Shown here: positions 51,967 through 62,188 of the stretch, in pieces
How positions within the stretch are numbered: the stretch's first letter is position 1
Layout of the letters: each line of letters opens with the position of its first letter
Translations under genes and position numbers: made by a program
The notes under the pieces: model-generated
Databases searched by the model: none
Seen by the model: the letters and a program-made list of their open reading frames with translations, nothing else
Told to the model about the DNA's origin: nothing
Assembly (NCBI RefSeq): GCF_028561755.1
Contig: NZ_JAQQTD010000003.1
Coordinates: 62,001-126,000 of the forward strand
Reading direction: 5' to 3'
Length of the DNA: 64,000 bases
DNA from: Altibacter sp. HG106
Lineage (GTDB): Bacteria; Bacteroidota; Bacteroidia; Flavobacteriales; Flavobacteriaceae

Positions 51967-54078
51967 ATGAGATATTATTTCCTACTAGGCTTGTTATTAT
52001 CGCTATCAGGCTGCAAAAAAAATGCTGAAACCACTTTGGAACAACACGATTATACCAATGAACTGATTCATGAAACCAGTCCGTACCTCTTACAACACGC
52101 TCACAACCCGGTGAATTGGCGTCCTTGGAATGAGACCACCTTACAAAAAGCCAGGGATGAAAATAAACTGATGATCATTAGTATTGGGTATGCAGCTTGC
52201 CACTGGTGCCACGTAATGGAACGTGAAACCTTCGAAGATTCTACGGCCGCTGCGGTTATGAACGAACATTTTATTTCTGTAAAAGTAGATCGTGAAGAAC
52301 GTCCAGATGTAGATCAAATCTATATCAATGCGGTACAATTAATGAAAGGTACCGCGGGTTGGCCGCTAAATGTCATCACCTTACCTGACGGAAAACCCGT
52401 ATGGGGTGGTACGTATTTTCAAAAGGAAGAATGGATCAATTCGATTCAGGAAATTCAACAACTCTATGAAAACGATCCTCAGAAAATGCAGGAATACGCC
52501 AACCGTTTAGCCGAAGGTATTAAAAGCATCGACCTCATCGAACGTAATAGCGACGCGATAGACTACAGCGATTATGATACCGAATCGCTGATGACGAAAT
52601 GGAAACAACGCTTCGATCAGACCCATGGTGGGTACACTCGCGCACCAAAATTTATGATGCCAAATCACTGGGAGTTTCTCCTTCGAAAGGCCGTTCGCGA
52701 TAATGATAGCGCGCTCCTAGATCATGTAACCTTCACCCTCGATAAAATGGCCTATGGTGGTATTTACGACCATATAGGAGGTGGATTCTCAAGATACAGC
52801 ACCGACATACGCTGGCATGTACCCCACTTTGAAAAAATGCTCTACGACAACGCGCAGTTGGTTACGCTCTACAGCGAAGCGTATCAGGTCACGAAAAAAC
52901 CATTGTATCAAGAAGTAGTTGCTGAAACACTAGATTTTATTGAACGGGAGATGACCCACGAGAGTGGCGCCTTTTACTCCTCGTTAGACGCCGATAGTGA
53001 AACGACCTCGGGCGAACTGGAGGAAGGGGCTTATTATGTCTATTCCGAAGAGGAGCTGAAAAAGGTCCTGGGACCCGACTTTAGCATGTTCGCTAATTAT
53101 TATAATGTAAACGAAACAGGGTATTGGGAGGAAGAAGAAGCCTATGTGCTACTTCGACTCCAATCGGATGAAGCCATAGCAACACGGTTCGGCATCACTC
53201 CAGAAACACTTCAGCAAAAAAAATCTGGCTGGAAAAAGAAGTTGTTTGACTACCGTAATCAACGGGTACGACCCCGTCTGGACGATAAATCCCTCACCTC
53301 CTGGAACGGCTTGATGATGAGTGGCTATATTTCCGCCTACAAAGCCTTTCAAGATCCCGCATATCTGGTAGCTGCCCAAAACAATGCAAACTTTATCAAG
53401 AACCAACAATTACAAGCTAATGGCGCCTTATACCACACCTATAAGGATGGTATGAGCAGCATCAACGGATACCTGGAAGACTATGCGGCGGTCATTCAAG
53501 GGTATATTGATTTGTACGAAGTGACTTTAGATTCTCAATGGTTAGCGCTTTCAAAACAAATGGCCGAATACACCTTTACTCACTTTCACGACGATGCCTC
53601 AGGCATGTTCTATTTTACTTCTGATGAGGACAAAGCACTGGTATCTAGAAGTTTTGAATATCGGGATAATGTAATTCCTGCTTCCAATTCGATTATGGCA
53701 CATAACCTATTTTTGCTGTCTCACTACTATGACGTTCCGAAATATGCTGAAACCGCTAAACAAATGTTGCACAACGTTCAGCCTGAGTTGGAAAAATACC
53801 CTGATAGCTTTTCCAATTGGATCGATCTGTTAGCCAATTATCAATCCAGTTTCTACGAACTGGTAGTGGTTGGACCCGAAGCACCACAAAAAATCAAGGA
53901 ACTCAGCAAAACCTATTTGCCCAACGTACTTCTTGCGGGTAGTACTAAAAAAGAAGATGACTATTTGTTGGAAGGGCGCTTTGTAGAAGGAGAGACCTAT
54001 CTCTACGTATGCGTCAATAATACCTGCAAACTTCCCATGAAGGAAGTCTCGCAGGCCTTAACCTCAATTAAAGAATAA
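51967..54078 (+). CDS. YyaL/DUF255-family thioredoxin-domain lipoprotein
   Basis: This 703-residue protein has a lipobox SGC with Cys16, so it is a lipoprotein. The thioredoxin-like N-terminal domain (DUF255) carries [22 protein letters not shown] and [14 protein letters not shown] with Cys78 and Cys81. A six-hairpin glycosidase-like (alpha/alpha-toroid) part follows, with [13 protein letters not shown] and [18 protein letters not shown]. The family is widespread, related to human SPATA20, and its reaction is not known. The export signal is unusual for the family. MscS follows 16 bases later. Confidence 0.88.
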   Translation: MRYYFLLGLLLSLSGCKKNAETTLEQHDYTNELIHETSPYLLQHAHNPVNWRPWNETTLQKARDENKLMIISIGYAACHWCHVMERETFEDSTAAAVMNEHFISVKVDREERPDVDQIYINAVQLMKGTAGWPLNVITLPDGKPVWGGTYFQKEEWINSIQEIQQLYENDPQKMQEYANRLAEGIKSIDLIERNSDAIDYSDYDTESLMTKWKQRFDQTHGGYTRAPKFMMPNHWEFLLRKAVRDNDSALLDHVTFTLDKMAYGGIYDHIGGGFSRYSTDIRWHVPHFEKMLYDNAQLVTLYSEAYQVTKKPLYQEVVAETLDFIEREMTHESGAFYSSLDADSETTSGELEEGAYYVYSEEELKKVLGPDFSMFANYYNVNETGYWEEEEAYVLLRLQSDEAIATRFGITPETLQQKKSGWKKKLFDYRNQRVRPRLDDKSLTSWNGLMMSGYISAYKAFQDPAYLVAAQNNANFIKNQQLQANGALYHTYKDGMSSINGYLEDYAAVIQGYIDLYEVTLDSQWLALSKQMAEYTFTHFHDDASGMFYFTSDEDKALVSRSFEYRDNVIPASNSIMAHNLFLLSHYYDVPKYAETAKQMLHNVQPELEKYPDSFSNWIDLLANYQSSFYELVVVGPEAPQKIKELSKTYLPNVLLAGSTKKEDDYLLEGRFVEGETYLYVCVNNTCKLPMKEVSQALTSIKE

Positions 54079-54094
54079 GAAGAAAATACCCCTT

Positions 54095-54943
54095 ATGGAA
54101 AAGTTTAAAAATATTGAAACCTATATTGAAGAATATGGCGAAAAACTGATCGATTTCCTGCCCAGTTTGGTAGGCGCTATTTTGATGTTGATCGTTGGGT
54201 TATGGATCATTCGATTTATTAACCGTGTGATTGCCAAATTCTTCCAAAAGAAAGATTACGATGTCACCCTGGAAAAGTTTTCCGCAAGTCTGATCAATTG
54301 GGGGTTAAAAATACTATTGTTTGTTTTGGTGATCAATCAATTGGGCGTCGAATCGGCCTCGCTGGTAGCGGTAATTGGTGCTGCTGGTTTAGCGGTGGGC
54401 CTCGCCCTGCAAGGATCACTATCCAACTTTGCTGGTGGCGTGCTCATTTTATTACTGAAACCGTTTCGAGTGGGTGACTTTATTTCTGCTCAGGGCGTAG
54501 ATGGTACGGTAAAGGAAATCTCCATTTTTCATACGCGTATTCTTACCTTCGGGAATCAAGAAGCCATCGTTCCTAACGGAAAGCTATCTAACGACAACAT
54601 TGTAAATTATACCTCCCAAAGCATGCGCCGTGAAAATCTCATTTTTGGTATTTCCTATGATGATGATGTGAAAGTGGCCAAGGATATTCTTCTAAATCTA
54701 GCGATGGAGCAGGAAGCCATTCTTAAGATTGAAGACAAGATGCCTATGGTGGTATTGGCAGAGTTGGGAGACAGCTCTGTAAACCTATCGCTGCGCTACT
54801 GGGCACATATAGACGATTTCTGGGCACTTCGCTGGAATACGCTGGAAGAAGGCAAGAAACGCTTAGAGGCCGACGGAATTACCATCCCATTCCCGCAACG
54901 CGATGTGCATTTGTATGCTGAAAATGGGGCTAACCCGCAATAA
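54095..54943 (+). CDS. Small-conductance mechanosensitive channel (MscS family)
   Basis: This 282-residue protein has three membrane segments, the last being the pore-lining helix (SASLVAVIGAAGLAVGLALQGSLSNFAGGVLILLLKPFRVGD), which shows the conserved Gly/Ala packing of MscS. The beta domain follows with FHTRILTFGNQEAIVPNGKLSNDNIVNYT. It opens under membrane tension to protect against osmotic downshock. It is co-transcribed with the YyaL-like gene and overlaps the convergent tsaB gene by 14 bases. Confidence 0.94.
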   Translation: MEKFKNIETYIEEYGEKLIDFLPSLVGAILMLIVGLWIIRFINRVIAKFFQKKDYDVTLEKFSASLINWGLKILLFVLVINQLGVESASLVAVIGAAGLAVGLALQGSLSNFAGGVLILLLKPFRVGDFISAQGVDGTVKEISIFHTRILTFGNQEAIVPNGKLSNDNIVNYTSQSMRRENLIFGISYDDDVKVAKDILLNLAMEQEAILKIEDKMPMVVLAELGDSSVNLSLRYWAHIDDFWALRWNTLEEGKKRLEADGITIPFPQRDVHLYAENGANPQ

Positions 54944-55583
54944 AGTCTTTTAGATAATAGGGTTCAAAATAGGCCACATCTTCGAATGTTTCCGACTGAA
55001 ACTTTTGGGTCGCCAAAGCAACCATATCTTTTGCAGAAGGAAGTGCCTCTAGGAAGGTCGCTTTTTTATGCCGACTAAGCTCTTGAAACTTAGCAGCACC
55101 CGTACCAATAAACAGTATGTCCTGCTCAACATATTCGGCGTACGAATCTTCGGTAAGCACCTCTGCCTTTGTTTCACGCAATTTCGCGCCGTCTGCACTG
55201 AAAATTTCGGCATAGACTTCCATACGTCTTGCATCCAGCATTGGAACGACCACAGCATCACGATGAAGTCCTTGTTGTGCGAGGGATTGAAGAGTAGACA
55301 CTGAAAGTAACGGAATGGATAGTGAAAAGCACAATCCCTTAGCAGCCGACACCCCAATGCGCAATCCGGTATACGAACCGGGACCTTTGCTAATGGCGAT
55401 CCCGTCAAGGTCATTCCAGCTAAGTTTTGTGTCCTTCAGAAGTTCCTCCATATAGACATGCAAACGCTCGGCATGAGAAAATTTTTTTCCGTAGTCTTCT
55501 TTGCTTGCAAGCAGGTGTCCATCTTTAGCCAACGCAACCGAACAGTTCGTGGTGGCCGTTTCGATACAAAGCAAGATCGCCAT
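54930..55583 (-). CDS. tsaB: tRNA threonylcarbamoyladenosine biosynthesis protein TsaB
   Basis: TsaB works with TsaD and TsaE to add threonylcarbamoyl to A37 of ANN-decoding tRNAs. The 217-residue protein has the ASKHA-fold start LLCIETATTNCSVAL and the region GIAISKGPGSYTGLRIGVSAAKGLCFS. Length and motifs are normal. It starts at the ATG at 55583, behind a -7 element, and overlaps the mscS gene tail to tail. Confidence 0.94.
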   Translation of the reverse strand: MAILLCIETATTNCSVALAKDGHLLASKEDYGKKFSHAERLHVYMEELLKDTKLSWNDLDGIAISKGPGSYTGLRIGVSAAKGLCFSLSIPLLSVSTLQSLAQQGLHRDAVVVPMLDARRMEVYAEIFSADGAKLRETKAEVLTEDSYAEYVEQDILFIGTGAAKFQELSRHKKATFLEALPSAKDMVALATQKFQSETFEDVAYFEPYYLKDFIAG

Positions 55584-55599
55584 GAATTGGATTTTTCCG

Positions 55600-55607
55600 C
55601 AAAGGTA
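55600..55607 (-). promoter_or_regulatory. -7 element of tsaB
   Basis: On the minus strand this reads TACCTTTG, an exact TAnnTTTG match 16 bases before the tsaB ATG. Confidence 0.6.
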
Positions 55608-55631
55608 CAGCCCCAGAAAACGATTTACAAT

Positions 55632-55660
55632 AAAAAAGCATCGCTTAGAAACGATGCCTT
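55632..55660 (-). terminator. Terminator at the end of the efflux locus
   Basis: On the minus strand GCATCG/CGATGC with an eight-base loop is followed by TTTTTT. It separates the efflux operon from tsaB. Confidence 0.75.
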
Positions 55661-55683
55661 TATGATTGTGTTCTATGGAAGGA

Positions 55684-56961
55684 TCATTGTTCTTCTGTTT
55701 CTTTTTCAGCTTTAACCGATACTACATCTCCACTTTCTAGTGTTTTTGTTACCGTATTGTAAGGCCCTGTAATAACCACATCTTCTTCGGAAAGCCCTGA
55801 AGTAATTTCAATATTGCTATCGTCCTGAATTCCCGTAGTGACCACACGAAGTTTTGCCTTATCGCCATCTTTTACGAAGACACATTCAAATTTTTCTTCG
55901 GAAGCCGTAGTCGTTTCCTGTACTGAAAACCCCTTTTGTTCTGTAGTATCGCTTTTGATCACAATAGCGCTGATAGGAACACCAATAATATTTTGTTTTT
56001 TATTCGTGATCACGTCGACAGTCGCAGTCATTCCCGGACGGAATGGTGAGTAACTTTCCGGTTTCCCTTCGGTTAGATCGGCATACGAAGCGGGAACGAT
56101 ACGAACCTTCACTTTAAAATTGGTTACCTGGTCGGCAGAAAGAGCGTCTTCAGCTGAGTTAGCGATTTCGGTAACAATTCCTTTAAATTCGCGCTTTAAA
56201 TAGGCGTCTACTTCAACAATCGTTGAGTCGCCTATAGCCACCTTAACGATGTCATTTTCGTTCACATCAACCTCTACCTCCATATTGTTTAGGTTCGCCA
56301 CTCGTACAATTTCGGTACCGGCCATTTGCGCTGTCCCTACCACACGTTCACCCAGTTCTACCGCGAGCTTAGATATGGTGCCACTCATAGGCGCATAGAT
56401 GGACGTTCTAGAAAGATTGTCCCGCGATTGTTTCACACTGGCTGCGGCACTTTGTACGTTATAGTAAGCCGATTGTTGATTGGCTTTTGCAATTTCATAA
56501 TCCGATACGCTTTGGTCCCATTCGGCTTTCGAAATAACGCCTTTGTCGAACAAGGTCTTATTTCGGTCGTAGTTCAACTTAGCGTTCTGCAAACTCGCTT
56601 CCGCCTGTGCCAACTGGGCCCGTACATTTTGCAAGCCCGCCTGAGATTGGTTGAGTGCTGATTGTATGAGATCTGGATTGATCTTCACGAGCAAGTCGCC
56701 TTTTTCCACCTGTTGACCTTCTACAACTGGCAGTTCGATGATTTCTCCGGAAACTTCCGAAGATAATGCAACCTCCACCTCCGGTTGAATCTTTCCGGTG
56801 GCCGCTACCATTTCTACAATGTCCATAGGTTCGATTTTAGTAATCTGAACCTCTTTGGTATTTGGATCGGCTCCAAACCATCCGGCCTTCTTTCCAATGA
56901 TAAAGAAAATGATAAGTCCGATGACTCCAACAACCAACCAGATAAGTACTTTTCTACTCAT
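55684..56961 (-). CDS. Efflux periplasmic adaptor protein 1 (MacA/HlyD type)
   Basis: This 425-residue protein has an N-terminal membrane segment (VLIWLVVGVIGLIIFFIIG) and then a lipoyl/barrel-sandwich start KIEPMDIVEMVAATGKIQPEVEVALSSEVSGEIIELPVVEGQQVEKGDLLVKI. A coiled-coil hairpin follows (LNQSQAGLQNVRAQLAQAEASLQNAKLNYDRNKTLFDKGVISKAEWDQ), then the beta-barrel. It links the inner-membrane transporter to TolC, which is encoded directly upstream (3-base gap). It is the larger of two adaptors in this locus. Confidence 0.92.
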   Translation of the reverse strand: MSRKVLIWLVVGVIGLIIFFIIGKKAGWFGADPNTKEVQITKIEPMDIVEMVAATGKIQPEVEVALSSEVSGEIIELPVVEGQQVEKGDLLVKINPDLIQSALNQSQAGLQNVRAQLAQAEASLQNAKLNYDRNKTLFDKGVISKAEWDQSVSDYEIAKANQQSAYYNVQSAAASVKQSRDNLSRTSIYAPMSGTISKLAVELGERVVGTAQMAGTEIVRVANLNNMEVEVDVNENDIVKVAIGDSTIVEVDAYLKREFKGIVTEIANSAEDALSADQVTNFKVKVRIVPASYADLTEGKPESYSPFRPGMTATVDVITNKKQNIIGVPISAIVIKSDTTEQKGFSVQETTTASEEKFECVFVKDGDKAKLRVVTTGIQDDSNIEITSGLSEEDVVITGPYNTVTKTLESGDVVSVKAEKETEEQ

Positions 56962-56964
56962 AGT

Positions 56965-58410
56965 CTAAAACTTTAATTCCGTAGGATCTACCCCAAAATA
57001 CAACTCTAAGACCTTTAATTTAAAAATATAATCGTATTTCGTTCGGTTCGCTTCAATTTGTGCATTGTCATATCGCAATTTTGCCTGACTAAAATCGAAG
57101 GCATTTGTCAAGCCAACATCATAGCGTTCTTTCGCATATTCGTAAGCAAGCTCTTGCGATTCTAAGGCTGCCTGCGCCGCCTCAAAGGCTTTAAAAGAGC
57201 CACGAGCATCTACCATGGCTTGATAGACATTCGATTCCAAATCGAGTTTAGCTTGTTCTAATTGGTATTCCGATCGCTTCAGCTCAACCTTTTGGCGCAT
57301 GACATTACTTCTTGTGGAAAATCCATTCAGAATAGGAATGTTTAATTGCAGGCCATAGCCAATCCCATCATTTTGATACAACTGATCGAAGAAGGGGTCT
57401 GCTCCCACTTCGCGTGTTATTGTATTGGGAAACTGTCCCACAACAGTTTGACCGGTCTCTTCCACAAACCCAATTTCTTGAATGGAAAACGGATTGTCTG
57501 GGTCGGCTTGCTGCACGAAGGAAGTTGCATCGGTATAACGAGTGTCGTATCCGAAGAATGCGGTAAGTGTAGGGTAATAAGCACCGCGTGCAATTTGTAA
57601 GTTCTTTTTGGCCAGCTCCATATTTTGCATGGCGATTTTCACCTCATTCCGATTCTCTTCCGCGGCGGTAATAACTTCTCCTACGGGCTTCTCCATAATT
57701 TCTTCACCGTAGATGGTATATCCTTCATCTGCAATATCAAAGCTTTCGTAATCTTTGATCAATAATAATTGCGCCAAACTAATAAGAGAAACCGTTACGG
57801 CATTCTCGGCAACAACGATGCGCTGTTGTTCACTGGCATTGGTGGCTTTAATTTCAAGCAGGTCGCCCCGTGGTAATGTTCCGGCATCGACCAAGTTTTG
57901 CGTACGTTCAATTTGTTCTAAGGTAACTGCATTTTGAGCGGTGACGGAAGCCAGGTTCGCTTTATTCAACAACACCTCTAAATACGAATTCGCTACCAAT
58001 AAAGAAATATCATCCTTCATCTTATCTAACTGGTACTCGCTCGCCAGTTGTTGGATTTTTGCACGCTGTAACTGACGCACATTTCGCAATCCATCAAAAA
58101 GTGTGTATCCAACCGTTACTCTCCCGGTCGCCGATAAAAAGGTGGTAGTTTGCGCGTTATTGGTAACAGGGTTGAAACTAAGTCCGGTATTCTCTGAAAC
58201 ACTGGCATTCAGGTTGAGACTCGGAATAAAGTTTCCGACCGCCTGTAATTTATCGGCCTCCACCGATTCGAGATCCAATTCACTTTGCTTTATGGAAATG
58301 TTATTCTCTAAGGCATGACGAATACACTCCTGTAACGTCCATTGTTTGTTTTGTGCATACGTGATACTACTCAAAAGAGCAAGTACTAATAAGAGGACAG
58401 CTTTCTTCAT
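56965..58410 (-). CDS. TolC-family outer membrane efflux protein
   Basis: From the ATG at 58410 this is a 481-residue protein with a signal peptide (MKKAVLLLVLALLSSITYAQ) and the TolC signature WTLQECIRHALENNISIKQSELDLES at the start. Alternating helices form the tunnel, and the C-terminal YDVGLTNAFDFSQAKLRYDNAQIEANRTKYDYIFKLKVLELYFG is the second repeat. It exports substrates of the adjacent ABC transporter across the outer membrane. The longer start at 58422 is also possible. The gene is sandwiched between two adaptor genes. Confidence 0.92.
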   Translation of the reverse strand: MKKAVLLLVLALLSSITYAQNKQWTLQECIRHALENNISIKQSELDLESVEADKLQAVGNFIPSLNLNASVSENTGLSFNPVTNNAQTTTFLSATGRVTVGYTLFDGLRNVRQLQRAKIQQLASEYQLDKMKDDISLLVANSYLEVLLNKANLASVTAQNAVTLEQIERTQNLVDAGTLPRGDLLEIKATNASEQQRIVVAENAVTVSLISLAQLLLIKDYESFDIADEGYTIYGEEIMEKPVGEVITAAEENRNEVKIAMQNMELAKKNLQIARGAYYPTLTAFFGYDTRYTDATSFVQQADPDNPFSIQEIGFVEETGQTVVGQFPNTITREVGADPFFDQLYQNDGIGYGLQLNIPILNGFSTRSNVMRQKVELKRSEYQLEQAKLDLESNVYQAMVDARGSFKAFEAAQAALESQELAYEYAKERYDVGLTNAFDFSQAKLRYDNAQIEANRTKYDYIFKLKVLELYFGVDPTELKF

Positions 58411-58446
58411 ATTGACAATCATTGTTCAGTTGGTCTTAAGATGGTT

Positions 58447-58458
58447 GTTAGTGTTACA
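58447..58458. repeat. 12-bp repeat copy A upstream of tolC
   Basis: GTTAGTGTTACA (TGTAACACTAAC on the gene's strand) occurs 37 bases upstream of the TolC start. An identical copy lies upstream of the ABC ATPase gene at 63017-63028. Confidence 0.5.
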
Positions 58459-58473
58459 AATATTCCGTTTAAA

Positions 58474-59634
58474 TTATCGGCCACCAAATTCAGGAGCCGC
58501 TTTCAATTGGTTCCACACCTTTATTTTGTCATCTTTAGAAATTCCGTTTTTGATCTCCACCTGAATTCCGTCACTGATTCCTAATTCTACATCGCGACGT
58601 TCAAATTCCTGATCTCCTACCGCCACTTCCACGAACGGTTCTTGCGTTTGAGGATCGTACTGCACCAATCCCTCCTTGAGGGTTAACACGCTGTCTGCTC
58701 GCGCCAGAATAATAGAGGCGTTCGCACTCAATCCAGCACGAATAAAGGTAGTATCACGGGCACTCAAGGTCCCTTTGATCTCGAATTGAATCGCGCCATT
58801 TTCTTCAACTCCTTTCGGTGCAATGTAATCGAGCACAGCGTCAAAACTTTTATCTTCAATAGCCCCTACCGTAATTTCTAATGGAAGGTTTTCTTTGATT
58901 TTTCCCACTTCACTCTCGTCTACTTTTCCTTCAAAGATCATTTTATCCACATCGGCCAGCGTAGCAATGGTAGTCCCGTCGTTAAAATTATTTGCTTCAA
59001 TCACCTGATTCCCCGTCTTGACAGGAACATCTAACACCATTCCTGATACCGTGGCGCGAATCTCGGTGTTGGCAGAAGCTCCCAAACCACTAGTGGTTCC
59101 TGTTTTTACAATGTCGTAATTCTGTCGTGCTCCCGTAAGATTCACCTTCTCCTGATTGAAACGTTGTAACGCTTGATTGTATGCTAGCTGTGCGTTGTCG
59201 AACTCATTGGCAGAGATCACACCTTTATCAAAAAGTGCTTTTTGGCGATCGTAAATGCTCTTCTGACTTTCATAAGCTAATCTAGCGGTTTCGACTTGTG
59301 TTCTCGCGGAATTGATGTTGTTCTTTGCACTTGTGAGGGAGGAAACATTAGGCACCACTTTCACCTTAGCGATCAAATCGCCACTTTTAATAATATCGCC
59401 TGCTTCCACGTAGATTTCATCAATAATCCCGGAAATATTGGGTTTGATGAGTACTTCCTCCTTTGGAACAATACTTCCCGTAGCTACCGTTTTCTTAACG
59501 ATCGTGCCCATCGAGGGTGTTTCGGTGGTATACACAATAGGGTCTTCTGAGTTTTTACTCCAAAGCCAGTACATGGCAATTCCAAAAAATAAAATGATGA
59601 GGCCAAGTACAATTATGGTTCCGGTCTTTTTCAT
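58474..59634 (-). CDS. Efflux periplasmic adaptor protein 2 (HlyD type)
   Basis: This 386-residue protein has an N-terminal membrane anchor (IIVLGLIILFFGIAMYWLW), the lipoyl-like block PNISGIIDEIYVEAGDIIKSGDLIAKVKV, a coiled-coil hairpin with FDKGVISANEFDNAQLAYNQALQRF, and a beta-barrel. It shares the hairpin layout of adaptor 1 but is shorter and diverged. Two adaptors and two permeases suggest either two alternative pumps sharing one TolC and one ATPase, or one heterotypic pump. Confidence 0.92.
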   Translation of the reverse strand: MKKTGTIIVLGLIILFFGIAMYWLWSKNSEDPIVYTTETPSMGTIVKKTVATGSIVPKEEVLIKPNISGIIDEIYVEAGDIIKSGDLIAKVKVVPNVSSLTSAKNNINSARTQVETARLAYESQKSIYDRQKALFDKGVISANEFDNAQLAYNQALQRFNQEKVNLTGARQNYDIVKTGTTSGLGASANTEIRATVSGMVLDVPVKTGNQVIEANNFNDGTTIATLADVDKMIFEGKVDESEVGKIKENLPLEITVGAIEDKSFDAVLDYIAPKGVEENGAIQFEIKGTLSARDTTFIRAGLSANASIILARADSVLTLKEGLVQYDPQTQEPFVEVAVGDQEFERRDVELGISDGIQVEIKNGISKDDKIKVWNQLKAAPEFGGR

Positions 59635-59676
59635 GAGTTATAATTATTCGATTTTCAATTGATTGTTAGTTTCTTG

Positions 59677-60951
59677 TTATTCGGTACGAAGCGCATCCAC
59701 AGGTTTTACGCGGATGGCGTTTTGTGCCGGAATTAATCCGGCCAAAAGCCCCGATATGATCAAAATAGTTAAGGCTACCATGACAACCCCGATATTCACA
59801 GAAGGATTCAGAAACATGGTGTCTGTGGTGTCCATTCCTTCCATGGCATAATTAACGAGCGCCAAAACCGCCGATGCCAAAGCAATTCCCGCCATTCCAG
59901 AAATGATTGTAAGGAAGATGGATTCTAATAGAATTTGTGTACGTATACTCCAAGGGGTTGCTCCCAACGCTCTACGAATACCAATCTCTTTGGTGCGTTC
60001 CTTTACCACAATAAGCATGATATTACTAATACCAATGATTCCTGAAAGGAGTACCAAGATTCCTACGAAATAGGCCACAAAGTTAAGCGCTGTGAAGAGT
60101 CCGTTGATCTTACTAAATTCTTGATATAGGTCGAAGTTCCCAATGGCGCGATCATCTTCGGGATGTATAGTATGCCTCGATTTAATGACATCGAATACCT
60201 GCTCTTTCAGATTGGTAATGGAAGAACCATCTTGCGCGGTGATTGCCATCCAGCCTACATTATCGGCGCGATTGAAGGCTTGTGAAAAGGAAGAGAAAGG
60301 TACGTAGATTTCCTTTTGCGCTTCTTCAGCGTCGCCACCGCCATTCGATTTTTTCTTGTACATCCCTACCACCATAAAATTAACGCCGTTAATCTTGATA
60401 TAGGAACCTATGACTTCTTCTTCGCGTTCGTACAGGGTAGTTTTAACCCCTTCCCCGATGATCGCAACTTTACGTTTCTCTTGAATATCGGAGTGATTCA
60501 AAAATCTTCCCATGGTGATATCCATAGGTTGTTGCTGAATGATTTCAGGATAATCGCCATATACGTTAAACGCCCCTGTTTTTAAACCGCGCACTACATT
60601 ATTAGAGCCTCGAAAGCCGCCCAATTGGTTTCTAGGTGACACAAACCGAAGGTTGGGGACGTTTTGTTTGATGGCGTCAACATCTCCAATTTTAAAAGAG
60701 TACCGACGCCCTTTAGGCAACCCTTTATAGGGTTTTGAAGCCGTTTGCGACCACATGAACATAGAATTGGTAGCCATGCCGGAAAAGCCTTGCTTCACAC
60801 CATTTTCGAGTCCGTTTCCTGCAGCCAGTAAGATGACAAGAATAAAAATCCCCCAGAGAACCCCGAAGGCGGTTAATACTGTTCGAAACCAGTTGGAGCT
60901 TAGTGCTTCAATGATTTCAGACCAACTATCTCTGCTAAATATTTTACTCAT
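59677..60951 (-). CDS. ABC transporter permease 2 (MacB/FtsX type)
   Basis: This 424-residue protein has the MacB_PCD-FtsX layout: an N-terminal helix (NWFRTVLTAFGVLWGIFILVILLAAGNGLENGV), a large periplasmic domain, and three C-terminal helices with ISNIMLIVVKERTKEIGIRRALGATPWSI. It is one of two similar but clearly different permeases in the operon. Its start overlaps the end of permease 1 by 8 bases. It probably extrudes a lipid, peptide or antibiotic-type substrate; the actual cargo is unknown. Confidence 0.92.
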   Translation of the reverse strand: MSKIFSRDSWSEIIEALSSNWFRTVLTAFGVLWGIFILVILLAAGNGLENGVKQGFSGMATNSMFMWSQTASKPYKGLPKGRRYSFKIGDVDAIKQNVPNLRFVSPRNQLGGFRGSNNVVRGLKTGAFNVYGDYPEIIQQQPMDITMGRFLNHSDIQEKRKVAIIGEGVKTTLYEREEEVIGSYIKINGVNFMVVGMYKKKSNGGGDAEEAQKEIYVPFSSFSQAFNRADNVGWMAITAQDGSSITNLKEQVFDVIKSRHTIHPEDDRAIGNFDLYQEFSKINGLFTALNFVAYFVGILVLLSGIIGISNIMLIVVKERTKEIGIRRALGATPWSIRTQILLESIFLTIISGMAGIALASAVLALVNYAMEGMDTTDTMFLNPSVNIGVVMVALTILIISGLLAGLIPAQNAIRVKPVDALRTE

Positions 60952-62188
60952 CTCGAAGGGCCACTATAGGTTTAATATTGGAAGCACGTCGTGCGGGGAA
61001 AAATCCGGCTAGTGCTCCGGCTGCAATGAGGATAATCACCGTCGTAATGGCAACCCCAAAATCTACCGAAGGATTTCGTATGTAATCGGTTTCAATCAAA
61101 GGCCCCACCATTTCCAATAAGAATAGACTAAACACCAACCCAAACATTCCTGCAATGGCAGTGACGAATATCGATTCGTGCAAAATCATCCCGATGATCG
61201 ACAAGGGTTGTGCACCAATGGCTTTCCGAATACCAATTTCCTTGGTTCGCTCTTTTACAATAATGAGCATAATATTACTAACGCCAACCACTCCGGCAAT
61301 GATGGTACAAATACCAACGCCCCAGAAGAACCAACGAATCATATTCATTAAGTCATAAAATCGTTTTGCATTTTCCAGAGAGTTATTTATGCGGACTGCG
61401 CTTTCATCAATTGGAGAAATGCTATAACGTGTTTTTAAATCATTTTCAAGCTGACTCGTAAAGGCTTCGGAAGCAGCCAGCGCCTTTTCAAAATTTTCTT
61501 CGGGCTGTAAGGTGAAGACCAAAGACCTCAGCTTATCCCCTGCATTATAGACGCGTTGCGCTGTTGTAAGTGGAATAAAGATGCGTGTTTCTTCCCGTTC
61601 ACCTCCGGGATCGGTATATACTCCAATAACTTTAAACTGAATACCAGTGATCTCGATATACTCACCAATGGCATTCTTGCCTTTAAACAAATCCAGATAC
61701 ACGCGATTTCCAATTACGGCTACTTTCTCGTAATTGTCTAAGTCTTGTTGATTGATATACCTTCCTGAAGTAAGCGATTCGTTTTCCAAAAACTGGTAAT
61801 CACCGCGCACCCCTTCTATACGATAACTACCTGTCTCGTTCTTGTAGGAGGTGAGTCCACCCCAAATGCTGTAAACCCCTGATTTATATTCGAGTTGTTC
61901 TCGATTCTTGCCTTCGGCGATTTCATAATCGCGATTGTCCATTTCTATGCGGCGTCCAGGATTAAGCCCTTTGTGTTCAACGGTTGTAACCCCGGTCCAC
62001 ACACTAATTCGGTTCGCAGCATCTTCTTCAAACTCTTTCTGAATTCCGTTTTGCATGCCCTGCCCGATCGCCAGAAGAATCACTAAAATAAATATTCCGG
62101 AAGCTACCGACAATCCGGTTAAGAACGTGCGAAGCTTATTCTTACGAATGGTTTCAAAAATTTCTTGCCAGCGTTCTAAGTTAAACAT
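60944..62188 (-). CDS. ABC transporter permease 1 (MacB/FtsX type)
   Basis: This 414-residue protein has the same layout as permease 2: LRTFLTGLSVASGIFILVILLAIGQGMQNGI at the N-terminus, a periplasmic MacB_PCD domain, and the FtsX block VSNIMLIIVKERTKEIGIRKAIGAQPLSIIGMIL. The pair looks like an ancient duplication. It overlaps both neighbours by 8 bases (60944-60951 and 62181-62188), so translation is coupled in the order ATPase, permease 1, permease 2. Confidence 0.92.
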   Translation of the reverse strand: MFNLERWQEIFETIRKNKLRTFLTGLSVASGIFILVILLAIGQGMQNGIQKEFEEDAANRISVWTGVTTVEHKGLNPGRRIEMDNRDYEIAEGKNREQLEYKSGVYSIWGGLTSYKNETGSYRIEGVRGDYQFLENESLTSGRYINQQDLDNYEKVAVIGNRVYLDLFKGKNAIGEYIEITGIQFKVIGVYTDPGGEREETRIFIPLTTAQRVYNAGDKLRSLVFTLQPEENFEKALAASEAFTSQLENDLKTRYSISPIDESAVRINNSLENAKRFYDLMNMIRWFFWGVGICTIIAGVVGVSNIMLIIVKERTKEIGIRKAIGAQPLSIIGMILHESIFVTAIAGMFGLVFSLFLLEMVGPLIETDYIRNPSVDFGVAITTVIILIAAGALAGFFPARRASNIKPIVALRDE

